DNA from: Bacillota bacterium
GTDB taxonomy: Bacteria > Bacillota > Clostridia > Christensenellales > CAG-138
Direction: 5' to 3'
DNA length: 7,317 nt
NCBI GenBank assembly: GCA_023393045.1
Contig: JAEWMV010000224.1
Span: forward strand, 1 to 7,317
Shown here: piece after piece, positions 1 to 5,290 of the stretch
Numbering within the stretch: the first letter of the stretch is position 1
Layout of the letters: each line of letters opens with the position of its first letter
Notes under the pieces: generated by a model
Databases searched by the model: none
What the model was told of the DNA's origin: nothing
Seen by the model: the letters and a program-made list of their open reading frames with translations, nothing else
Translations under genes and position numbers: made by a program

Positions 1-214
1 CATTCGCTCCGCTTTTCTTATCTATGATATTCAGTTTCGCTTCGTAATCATCCAGCGTTTTGCGGCATTTCGCGCTCAAGTCCACGCCTTCCTCATAAAG
101 CTTCATCATCCCGTCGAGCGGCAAGCCGCCCTGCGAGAGCTTTTCTACGATTTCGCGCAGCCTTTCCATGTCCTTTTCATAATTCTTTTCATTCGCTGTG
201 CTCTTTGCGCCCAT
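1..214 (-). CDS. xseB: Exodeoxyribonuclease VII small subunit (3' end cut by window edge)
   Basis: This is the small subunit of exonuclease VII, which binds the XseA large subunit to make the enzyme that degrades single-stranded DNA to oligonucleotides. I translated it by hand: 71 residues are present and no stop is reached before the edge. XseB proteins are usually about 70 to 80 residues, so only a short tail should be missing. The helical family pattern is clear: NYEKDMERLREIVEKLSQG at residues 11-29, then the conserved LPLDGMMKLYEEG turn-helix at 31-43, and a second helix ending LDDYEAKLNII at about 54-64. The ATG directly follows the xseA stop (TAAATG), and a GGAGGG Shine-Dalgarno sits 7 bases upstream inside the end of xseA. 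Translation is therefore probably coupled to xseA, which suits a multi-subunit enzyme. Identification is secure. Confidence 0.93.
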   Translation of the reverse strand, partial: MGAKSTANEKNYEKDMERLREIVEKLSQGGLPLDGMMKLYEEGVDLSAKCRKTLDDYEAKLNIIDKKSGAN

Positions 215-1429
215 TTACATGCCCTCCGATTTATCGATGCGCTCCACCGTAACATCCGCGCTTCCGTCGTGCATCACGACGCGCGCGCGTTTTCCTTCCT
301 CCAACTCCGCAACGGAGCCGACGGCGCCTTTTTCCGTTTTAATCAGCGCGAAGCCGCGCTCCAGCGTCCTTTGCGGCGAAAGCGCGTCGAGCCGCTTTAT
401 CTGCGCGTCCAGCCTGCTTTTCTCCGCCCCGACGGCGTCCGCAGCGCCCCGGCGAAGCGCCTTAGTAAGCGCGTCCAGCTCGTTTATAAGTACGCTCACG
501 GCGAATTTCGGCGAGGCGAACGCGCCGTGCTTTTGATACGCGTCGAGCTTCGCGCGCTGTGCATCCAAAGAACGCCTTACGTGGAGAAGCAGCTTCGCGC
601 GCATGTCCTCCACATCCTCGCTCTCGGCCTCGTATTCCGGCACGCACAGCTCCGCCGCCGCCGAGGGCGTGGGCGCGCGCATATCGGCCGCAAAGTCCGC
701 GATGGTGAAATCCGTTTCATGCCCTACCGCGCTGACGACGGGGATGGAGCAGTTGTAGATGGCCCTGGCGACAATTTCCTCATTGAACGCCCAGAGGTCC
801 TCCAGGCTGCCGCCTCCGCGGCCGACGATGAGCACGTCCGCCCTGTCGTTTGCCTCTATGGCGCGTATCGCCGCGGCGATGTCCGCAGCCGCCCCCTCGC
901 CCTGCACCTGCGCGGGGCAGAACACGATGTCCATGGGCGGATAGCGGCGGCGTATGACGTTGGTGATATCCTGTATGGCGGCGCCCGTAGCGGAGGTGAC
1001 CACGCCCACGCAGCGCGGCAGTCTCGGAAGCTCCCGCTTGTGCGACGCATCGAACATGCCCGTCGCCTCAAGCCGTGCCTTCAACTGCATGAAGCGCCTG
1101 TAACGCTCCCCCTCGCCCTCGTCCTCAACGGACTTGACGTAGAACTGGAACTGCCCGTCCCGCGTATAGAGGGAAGCGTACCCCTTGGCGACGATCTGCA
1201 TACCGTCGCGAAGGTCGCGGCGAAGCCCCATGGCGTTCTGGCGGAACATCACGCAGCGCACGAGGGCGCTTTCATCCTTCATGGAAAAATAGAGGTGCCC
1301 CGACGTGTGGCGTTTGAAGCCGCTTATTTCCCCGCGCAGCGAAAGGCCGGAAAGCAGCATGTCGTTGCCGATAAGGCTCGCAGCATATTCGTTGAGCTGC
1401 CCTACGCTCAAGATATAATCCTGCTTCAC
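215..1429 (-). CDS. xseA: Exodeoxyribonuclease VII large subunit
   Basis: This is the catalytic subunit of exonuclease VII, a cytoplasmic single-strand-specific exonuclease used in DNA repair and recombination. The protein has 404 residues. An N-terminal OB-fold for DNA binding spans about residues 5-100 (LSVGQLNEY, LRGEISGFKRHTSGHLYFSMKD). The catalytic domain follows, with the family signatures VGVVTSATGAAIQDI (141-155), GRGGGSLEDLWAFNEE (203-218) and VGHETDFTIAD (235-245), then APTPSAAAEL (252-261). A charged coiled-coil region covers about 265-350, and the typical C-terminal LSPQRTLERGFALI is at 350-363. The start is GTG, overlapping the upstream stop as GTGA, with a strong GGGGAGG Shine-Dalgarno 5 bases upstream. 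No other start fits as well. Length, motifs and the adjoining xseB all agree. Confidence 0.97.
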   Translation of the reverse strand: MKQDYILSVGQLNEYAASLIGNDMLLSGLSLRGEISGFKRHTSGHLYFSMKDESALVRCVMFRQNAMGLRRDLRDGMQIVAKGYASLYTRDGQFQFYVKSVEDEGEGERYRRFMQLKARLEATGMFDASHKRELPRLPRCVGVVTSATGAAIQDITNVIRRRYPPMDIVFCPAQVQGEGAAADIAAAIRAIEANDRADVLIVGRGGGSLEDLWAFNEEIVARAIYNCSIPVVSAVGHETDFTIADFAADMRAPTPSAAAELCVPEYEAESEDVEDMRAKLLLHVRRSLDAQRAKLDAYQKHGAFASPKFAVSVLINELDALTKALRRGAADAVGAEKSRLDAQIKRLDALSPQRTLERGFALIKTEKGAVGSVAELEEGKRARVVMHDGSADVTVERIDKSEGM

Positions 1430-2376
1430 GCGCGCCTCCCCAGGCTCTCCCGCGCAAGCAGCGCGACGCCTACGGCGTTGTCGGAGGAAAGCGCGTTTTC
1501 CCCAAAATAAAGCTTTATTCCGGAGCGCTTTTCTATGCGCGCAAGCATCAGCCTGCGAAGCAGAGGGCTGGACGCGACGCCGCCCGCGATGAGTGCGTCG
1601 CCATACCCTGTTTCCTCTGTAGCATGTTCGAGCATGACGCAGAAAGTGCGCGCCATGCAGTCGTACATCGCATAGGCAAGCTCGTTTTTATCCGCGCCCG
1701 CGGCGATTCTGCGCTGCGTCTCGCTCTCCACGCCCGAAAAGGAACAATCCATGCCCTTGACGGAGGAAGGCAGCTTATAAGAAGGCATGCCGTCGAACGC
1801 CTGCGCAAGCTTTTCGAGCTCCTTTCCGCACGGGAACGGCAGGCCGAGCGCAACGCCGACTCTATCAACGAACTGACCCGCGTGGAGGTCACATGTTCCG
1901 CCCAAAAGGTCGATCTCCATGCCCGCGCCGACCCTGAGCACCTCCGTGGTGCCGCCCGATATGTGCATGGAAAGGAAGGGCTTGTCCATGAGCGCCTCGT
2001 TGCCGTGAAGCGCCGCGCGCACATGCCCCTCCTGATGCGAAAAGGCACAGAGCGGAACCTTCAGTCCTGCCGCGAGCGTGGCCGCGCAGGTCTTGCCCGC
2101 GAGGAACACGGGCATGTAGGAATCTTCCTCGGGCCTCGGCCGCGCGCTCACTCCCACGCAGACGATTTCCCCCTCGGGGAGGGAGGCGAGCATGTCCGGC
2201 AAAACCTGCCCCAGATTTCGCACATGCTGGAAGACGCCGTCGCTCTGCCGGAGGCCTCTTTCCCCCTGTTCGACGAAAAGCACCGTCCTCCTGTCCGAGA
2301 CGATGCCCTCCTCATCCACACAAGCAGCGCTTGTCGTATAGCAGCTTGTATCTATTCCGATAAACAGGCGACGCAA
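1426..2376 (-). CDS. TsaD/Kae1-like protein (peptidase M22 family paralogue)
   Basis: This is a member of the ASKHA-fold TsaD/Kae1 family, older name O-sialoglycoprotein endopeptidase. True TsaD transfers the threonylcarbamoyl group to adenosine 37 of tRNA. With the chosen TTG start it has 316 residues, slightly short for TsaD (about 335-345). Conserved features are the metal-binding HQEGH (114-118), the nucleotide-binding SGGTTEVL (140-147), GQFVDRVGVALGLPFPCG (167-184) with the family Asp at 171, CSFSGVES (211-218), IAGGVASSPLLRRLM (263-277) and SDNAVGVALLA (298-308), where Asp299 is the expected third metal ligand. The N-terminal TsaD motif TSCDET is changed to TSCYTT (10-15), so function may have diverged. 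A frame-continuous upstream ATG at 2469 would overlap nusB by 92 bases and add a sequence unlike the family. The TTG starts one base after the nusB stop, has a strong Shine-Dalgarno and begins MRRLFIGIDTS, as expected. It is probably a Clostridia paralogue rather than the main tsaD; the substrate is unknown. Confidence 0.85.
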   Translation of the reverse strand: MRRLFIGIDTSCYTTSAACVDEEGIVSDRRTVLFVEQGERGLRQSDGVFQHVRNLGQVLPDMLASLPEGEIVCVGVSARPRPEEDSYMPVFLAGKTCAATLAAGLKVPLCAFSHQEGHVRAALHGNEALMDKPFLSMHISGGTTEVLRVGAGMEIDLLGGTCDLHAGQFVDRVGVALGLPFPCGKELEKLAQAFDGMPSYKLPSSVKGMDCSFSGVESETQRRIAAGADKNELAYAMYDCMARTFCVMLEHATEETGYGDALIAGGVASSPLLRRLMLARIEKRSGIKLYFGENALSSDNAVGVALLARESLGRRA

Positions 2377-2377
2377 G

Positions 2378-2794
2378 CTAAACCTCTCCTTTTGCCATCC
2401 TTTTGGAAAGCGTGCCGAGCATTCCGTTGATATATGCGGAGGATCTGTCGCCGCCGAAACGCTTGGCAAGCTCGACGGCCTCGTTGATGGAAACGCTCTG
2501 CGGGATGTCCTTTCTATAGAGCATCTCGTAGATGGCGATGCGCAGTATGGATAAATCCACCCTGGGCATGCGCTCCATGCTCCAGCCTATGGCAAGCTCC
2601 GCAATGAGTTTGTCAATTTCCTCCGTGTGCTCCCGGATGCCTTCGAGCACCTCGTCCGAATACGCGAGGTCGTCCTCGCTGGGTTCCTCCGCAATGCCGG
2701 ACTTGTCCAGTATATCCGCATAAGTGTCCTCCCCGCCGAACAGGCGGGCAAAGGCATGCTTCATGGCCACTTCGCGGGCGATCTTCCTGCTCAT
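2378..2794 (-). CDS. nusB: Transcription antitermination protein NusB
   Basis: NusB pairs with NusE (ribosomal protein S10) on the boxA element of nascent rRNA and promotes antitermination and rRNA processing. The protein has 138 residues, normal for the all-helical family. The N-terminal helix begins SRKIAREVAMKHAFARLFG (2-20), matching the usual R-x-x-A-x-x-x-L-Y/F pattern. The C-terminal half carries the diagnostic ERMPRVDLSILRIAIYEM (74-91), IPQSVSINEAVELAKRFGG (97-115) and SSAYINGMLG (118-127). The ATG has AGAGGAAT immediately upstream, and a second GGAGGAAC lies a little further away. The gene starts 20 bases after the DUF2273 gene, and its stop falls one base before the next start. The nusB Shine-Dalgarno context and tight packing suggest co-transcription with the asp23 module upstream. 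Confidence 0.97.
   Translation of the reverse strand: MSRKIAREVAMKHAFARLFGGEDTYADILDKSGIAEEPSEDDLAYSDEVLEGIREHTEEIDKLIAELAIGWSMERMPRVDLSILRIAIYEMLYRKDIPQSVSINEAVELAKRFGGDRSSAYINGMLGTLSKRMAKGEV
2383..2390 (-). promoter_or_regulatory. Ribosome binding site deciding the TTG start of the TsaD-like gene
   Basis: Minus-strand AGGAGAGG lies inside the last codons of nusB, 6 bases before a TTG at 2376. This spacing and the fit of the resulting N-terminus (MRRLFIGIDTS) to the TsaD/Kae1 family support the TTG over the upstream ATG that overlaps nusB. Confidence 0.75.
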
Positions 2795-2814
2795 ATTCCT
2801 CTAAGTTCCTCCGC

Positions 2815-3036
2815 TCAGTTTCCGTGATTGCCAAAGAGCGAACGGAAAAATTCCCTCACGCGCGAGCGGCCGCCCTCGTCCATGAGCGCGCCGATAAAAT
2901 ACGCCACGGCCACGATGACAAAGAGCACGAGCGTGCGCCAGAAGTTGATCGTGAAAACCAGTATGCAAAAGATGATTCCAAAAAGCACGCTCAGTATGCG
3001 CCATTTGTATTTGTTGAAAAATTCAATCGGATCCAT
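2815..3036 (-). CDS. DUF2273 small integral membrane protein
   Basis: This is a 73-residue membrane protein of the DUF2273 type commonly found beside asp23 and amaP genes. Two hydrophobic segments are visible: about residues 12-31 (starting WRILSVLFG and ending VFTI) and about 34-51 (RTLVLFVIVAVAYFIGAL). They are joined by a very short turn. A charged tail, DEGGRSRVREFFRSLFGN (53-70), is probably amphipathic and lies on the cytoplasmic face. The start ATG has a GGGGGAG Shine-Dalgarno and lies 12 bases after the amaP stop. No biochemical function is established that I can name. The constant association with Asp23-family proteins suggests a structural or anchoring role in the same membrane complex; this is inference from context. 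Confidence 0.88.
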   Translation of the reverse strand: MDPIEFFNKYKWRILSVLFGIIFCILVFTINFWRTLVLFVIVAVAYFIGALMDEGGRSRVREFFRSLFGNHGN

Positions 3037-3048
3037 CGTACTCCCCCG

Positions 3049-3621
3049 CTATATCGACTTTGGCGTCTTGGGCATGACGAGCGGCAAAATGAGGATATCG
3101 ACGCCCGTGACCGAAATGCCGCTGATGGTCTGGATGTACTCCTTGAGCGAGGCCTGAAGCTGCGCGCTCAGCTCGGGTATGACCGTATCGGGCAGCACCT
3201 GGAGCTTGAGGGAGATTCCGATGCCGTTTGGCATGGAGAAGACGCTGCTCTCACACTCCTTGATGCGCTGATTGGCCCTGCAGTGGCGCTGCACGAGGGA
3301 ATCGAGCGCGGCGAGCGTGATGTATGCCGTACCGTTTTCTCCGGCGCACAGCAGCGCGGTCGTCGGGGCCTTCTCCCCGGGCGCGCTCTCCCTTCTGCCC
3401 ATGGCGATGAAGAGCCGCATCGCGAGGATCAGGAAGAGGAGACCGGCGCCGCCCATAATCAGCCTGTTCACCGCGAGGCCGTTCGTGACGATGTCCGCAT
3501 ATCTTCGGACCGGCGCGCCGTCAATAAAGTCCATGGCAACGCCCAGGCATAACGCGCTTAGCGCCACCACGAAAAGCAGGAGCAATACGAGCAAAAGCTT
3601 ATCGATCAATCTGAATTTCAT
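3049..3621 (-). CDS. amaP: AmaP-type alkaline shock membrane anchor protein
   Basis: This protein resembles AmaP, which in Staphylococcus aureus tethers Asp23 to the cytoplasmic membrane. It has 190 residues. Two hydrophobic helices are visible, about 9-30 (LLLVLLLLFVVALSALCLGV) and about 52-74 (a segment containing GAGLLFLILAMRLFIAM). Between them is a short loop (DFIDGAPVRRYADIV). After a basic linker, residues 95-180 form an Asp23-like domain with the family rhythm: NGTAYITLAALDSLVQRH (96-113), a beta pair around GISLKLQVLPDTVIPEL (135-151), the helix LQASLKEYIQTISG (155-168) and the closing strand VTGVDILIL (171-179). The ATG has an AAGGAG Shine-Dalgarno 8 bases upstream. It sits 33 bases after the Asp23 gene. 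Symbol by family and context, not by strong identity. Confidence 0.86.
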   Translation of the reverse strand: MKFRLIDKLLLVLLLLFVVALSALCLGVAMDFIDGAPVRRYADIVTNGLAVNRLIMGGAGLLFLILAMRLFIAMGRRESAPGEKAPTTALLCAGENGTAYITLAALDSLVQRHCRANQRIKECESSVFSMPNGIGISLKLQVLPDTVIPELSAQLQASLKEYIQTISGISVTGVDILILPLVMPKTPKSI

Positions 3622-3654
3622 TTGTTTCGCTCCTTATCTTTTGTAAACCAACGC

Positions 3655-4074
3655 TCAGTTTGCCGTATCAACGGGCGGCTCGGTCTTTTTGGACGAGCTC
3701 TTCTCGAAGCTGATCGACTGCACCGAAACGTTGACCAGCACCACGCGAAGGCCGGTCATGGTCTCGATTGCATTCTTGATGCTCCTTTGAATGTTCGCGC
3801 AAACCTCGTGCAGCTTATAACCGTATTTAATAATGACGGCAAGCTCGATGCTCACATCATTTTCGCTGACATCCACGCGCACGCCCTTGGTGAGGTTTTT
3901 CTTCGAGTTGAGTATGCCCGAGATGTTCTCGGCGACGTTGCCGGACATGCCGTCCACCCCGTCCACTTCCGCTGCCGCAAGGTTTGCGATGGTTGCGATC
4001 ACGTCCGGCGCAAAGGTGATTCTGCCGCCCTGAACAGTATCCATTTCACGAGAGATCTCGTTCTCGGATGCCAT
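3655..4074 (-). CDS. Asp23/Gls24 family envelope stress response protein
   Basis: This is a 139-residue cytoplasmic protein of the Asp23/Gls24 family, abundant membrane-associated proteins linked to cell-envelope stress in Firmicutes. Family features are visible in order: GGRITFAPDVIATIANLAAAEVDGVDGM (16-43), the beta hairpin GVRVDVSENDVSIELAVIIKYG (64-85), the helix VCANIQRSIKNAIETMTG (91-108) and the closing strand LVNVSVQSISFE (113-124). A polar tail, KSSSKKTEPPVDTAN, ends the protein and is likely disordered. It is the first gene after the intergenic promoter. Its ATG has an AGAGGAGG Shine-Dalgarno 7 bases upstream, implying high expression. It precedes an AmaP-type anchor and a DUF2273 protein, its usual partners. 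In other Firmicutes the AmaP protein holds Asp23 at the membrane, so the same complex is inferred here. Confidence 0.94.
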   Translation of the reverse strand: MASENEISREMDTVQGGRITFAPDVIATIANLAAAEVDGVDGMSGNVAENISGILNSKKNLTKGVRVDVSENDVSIELAVIIKYGYKLHEVCANIQRSIKNAIETMTGLRVVLVNVSVQSISFEKSSSKKTEPPVDTAN

Positions 4075-4103
4075 AGTCGTTCCTCCTCTTTGGTCTTTTG
4101 GGT

Positions 4104-4132
4104 ATTATAACAGAAAAACCAATCCCTGCATA
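4104..4132 (-). promoter_or_regulatory. Extended -10 promoter for the asp23-amaP-nusB gene cluster
   Basis: On the minus strand the sequence TGTTATAAT (4112 to 4104) is a perfect -10 hexamer with the TGn extended motif of housekeeping sigma-A promoters. At 17-base spacing the -35 position holds TATGCA (4132 to 4127), a poor match to TTGACA, which fits a promoter that relies on its extended -10. The predicted transcript start is about 4097, giving a 5' leader of roughly 23 bases that contains the asp23 Shine-Dalgarno. It lies in the only sizeable intergenic gap in the window. This suggests that asp23 and downstream genes are expressed in vegetative cells independently of the sporulation operon upstream. 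Confidence 0.72.
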
Positions 4133-4146
4133 GCGCAACGGTTTTT
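4114..4146. repeat. AT-rich inverted repeat beside the asp23 promoter
   Basis: Plus-strand AAAAACC (4114-4120) and GGTTTTT (4140-4146) are perfect 7-base inverted arms separated by 19 bases. They bracket the region around the -35 position and end just upstream of the extended -10. The stem is AT-rich with only two GC pairs and a long loop, so it is weak as a terminator. It might be an operator, a feeble terminator for spoIIIAH, or chance in A/T-rich intergenic DNA. No regulator is identified. Confidence 0.3.
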
Positions 4147-4174
4147 TCGCCCTTCAATTCACAGAAGTTTGCTT

Positions 4175-4675
4175 TTATTTCGGATTTGGGATCACCTTGA
4201 TATTCTCGGCGCTTTCTCCCGTTTCGCTCTTCACGATTTCGAGTATCTGCGCCGCCTGCTCGCTGGTGAGCTCATCGCAGTCCACCACAACGTTCACCGC
4301 GCCCTGATGGAAGGTCACCGCCGCGTCGGCGAAGCCCTTCGCGCGCACGAGGTTCTCAATGGCGAATTCCTTTTCCATCTGGGAGACGAGCGCAAGCTTC
4401 TGCGCCTGCGCGTCCTCGAGCGTTTCGGAATCCGAGGCGGAGGTCGCAATGATCTCGTCGAGATACTCGAGCTCGAGGTTGCGCGTGTCCTCCCGCTCCT
4501 GCCTGAACGCCTCGTAATAATCCGCGTTGGCCGAAACCGGCGTATCCCCGTCATTGTTGCCGGACGCCGCCAGATCGCCGTCTGCGGGCTGCTTCACGCC
4601 GCTTGCCGAAACGCTCCACCAGACGGCGCCTGCGAGCAGCAGCGCGACTATGCCGATGTAGATGTACTTCCTCAT
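4175..4675 (-). CDS. spoIIIAH: Stage III sporulation protein AH
   Basis: SpoIIIAH sits in the mother-cell membrane around the forespore. In other spore formers it binds forespore SpoIIQ across the intermembrane space and forms a ring related to the YscJ/FliF secretion family. The chosen product has 166 residues, shorter than the 218 of B. subtilis. It has a short basic N-terminus, one transmembrane helix (about 4-23), an acidic low-complexity linker (about 28-52), then the family segment ADYYEAFRQEREDTRNLELEYLDEII (51-76) and the ring-forming fold with EKEFAIENLVRAKGFADAAV (101-120) and VNVVVDCDELTSEQAAQILEIV (127-148). In-frame starts at 4735 and 4693 lie inside spoIIIAG and add sequence untypical of the family. 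The ATG used begins MRKYIYIG, has a GGAGGG Shine-Dalgarno and comes one base after the spoIIIAG stop. It is the last spoIIIA gene. Confidence 0.93.
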   Translation of the reverse strand: MRKYIYIGIVALLLAGAVWWSVSASGVKQPADGDLAASGNNDGDTPVSANADYYEAFRQEREDTRNLELEYLDEIIATSASDSETLEDAQAQKLALVSQMEKEFAIENLVRAKGFADAAVTFHQGAVNVVVDCDELTSEQAAQILEIVKSETGESAENIKVIPNPK

Positions 4676-4676
4676 G

Positions 4677-5117
4677 TCACTCACCCTCCGCATGATTTGA
4701 TTCCATTTCAAAGATTTCAACTTGATTGATTTCAATTCCCAACACCGTCCTTACTGCATTTTGTAGCTGGATTTTTACCGAAATACTCCCCGCCCCCTGC
4801 GCCGTGACGATCGCGCCGCTTATGGCGCCGTCGTCCTCGCGCACGATCATCACCTTCACCTTGCCCGCGCCCTCTATGCTCGAGAGGATTTCCTCAAGGC
4901 GCGCCTCCACATCATCCTTCCCATAGCTTCCGCCGTCCGCCGCGTTGCCCGTATCCGCGCCGAAGCCCCATGCGTCGCACGAGGAAAAAACGAATATCAA
5001 AACGCCTATGAGTATCAGCACGCCGTAGACCGCAAGCTCAAACTTCTTGTCGGTCTTCATCCGCTCGACGAGCGCGCCAAGGAGCTTTGAATTTGACGTT
5101 TTTCCAGTGCCCGCCAT
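4677..5117 (-). CDS. spoIIIAG: Stage III sporulation protein AG (short form)
   Basis: SpoIIIAG is a membrane-anchored ring protein of the SpoIIIA-SpoIIQ channel between mother cell and forespore. The product has 146 residues, against about 229 in B. subtilis. It has a basic cytoplasmic N-terminus, a transmembrane helix at about 27-46 (FELAVYGVLILIGVLIFVFS), a Gly/Asp-rich linker, then a ring-building-type domain: DDVEARLEEILSSIEGAGKVKVMIV (68-92), SGAIVTAQGAGSISVKIQLQNAV (100-122) and VLGIEINQVEIFEM (125-138). The first strand pair runs almost directly into SGAIVTAQGAG, so the long insertion found between these parts in B. subtilis is nearly absent. The ATG shares its A with the spoIIIAF stop (TGATG). 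A GTG one codon upstream (5120) is an equally possible start. A GGTGGA lies 5 bases before the ATG. Confidence 0.92.
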   Translation of the reverse strand: MAGTGKTSNSKLLGALVERMKTDKKFELAVYGVLILIGVLIFVFSSCDAWGFGADTGNAADGGSYGKDDVEARLEEILSSIEGAGKVKVMIVREDDGAISGAIVTAQGAGSISVKIQLQNAVRTVLGIEINQVEIFEMESNHAEGE

Positions 5118-5290
5118 CACAGTCCACCGATAAGGCCCATCACGCTCTCAATCGTGCACACGAGCACCATGAGCGCAATCGCTTTCCTTCCGCTGTTTCT
5201 CAGGTTCCCCTTGGGCAATGCAAACTCGCACACCGCCGCCGCGAGCGCAATGGCGCCAAGCTGCGTCATCATGCGCAAGAGCGCGCTCAC
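5117..5290 (-). CDS. spoIIIAF: Stage III sporulation protein AF, truncated to its membrane hairpin
   Basis: The product has 57 residues. It lies in the spoIIIAF position between spoIIIAE and spoIIIAG and keeps the start of the family: helix LGAIALAAAVCEFALP (11-26), a basic turn KGNLRNSGRK (27-36) and helix AIALMVLVCTIESVMGLIGGL (37-57). This matches the N-terminal two-helix hairpin of B. subtilis SpoIIIAF (about 206 residues). The large soluble domain that follows in the family is missing entirely. The next gene begins at the stop, so this is neither a frameshift nor a decayed tail left in another frame. The GTG start overlaps the spoIIIAE stop as GTGA. An in-frame ATG at 5374 would lie 85 bases inside spoIIIAE and add non-family sequence, so it is rejected. 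The Shine-Dalgarno is weak, which suggests coupling to spoIIIAE translation. Confidence 0.82.
   Translation of the reverse strand: MSALLRMMTQLGAIALAAAVCEFALPKGNLRNSGRKAIALMVLVCTIESVMGLIGGL

Noticed and set aside
269..1510. A 413-codon open frame on the plus strand opposite xseA
   Set aside because: It lies antisense to a strongly supported xseA, its translation is rich in Arg, His and Ala with no recognisable domain, and it has no convincing ribosome binding site. GC-rich DNA commonly leaves such long shadow frames.
1624..2430. A 268-codon open frame on the plus strand opposite the TsaD-like gene
   Set aside because: It is antisense to a gene with clear family motifs, and its Arg/His/Ala-rich product matches nothing I recognise.
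2377..2469. N-terminal extension of the TsaD-like protein from an ATG at 2469
   Set aside because: It lies inside nusB, reads as non-family sequence and would overlap nusB by 92 bases. The TTG at 2376 has a much better Shine-Dalgarno and N-terminus.
2824..3552. A 242-codon open frame on the plus strand across DUF2273 and amaP
   Set aside because: It spans two real minus-strand genes and their gap and encodes a highly charged, compositionally biased sequence with no domain.
4114..4146. Inverted repeat as an intrinsic terminator of spoIIIAH
   Set aside because: The stem has only two GC pairs and the loop is 19 bases, so the hairpin should be too weak. It also overlaps the promoter of the next gene.
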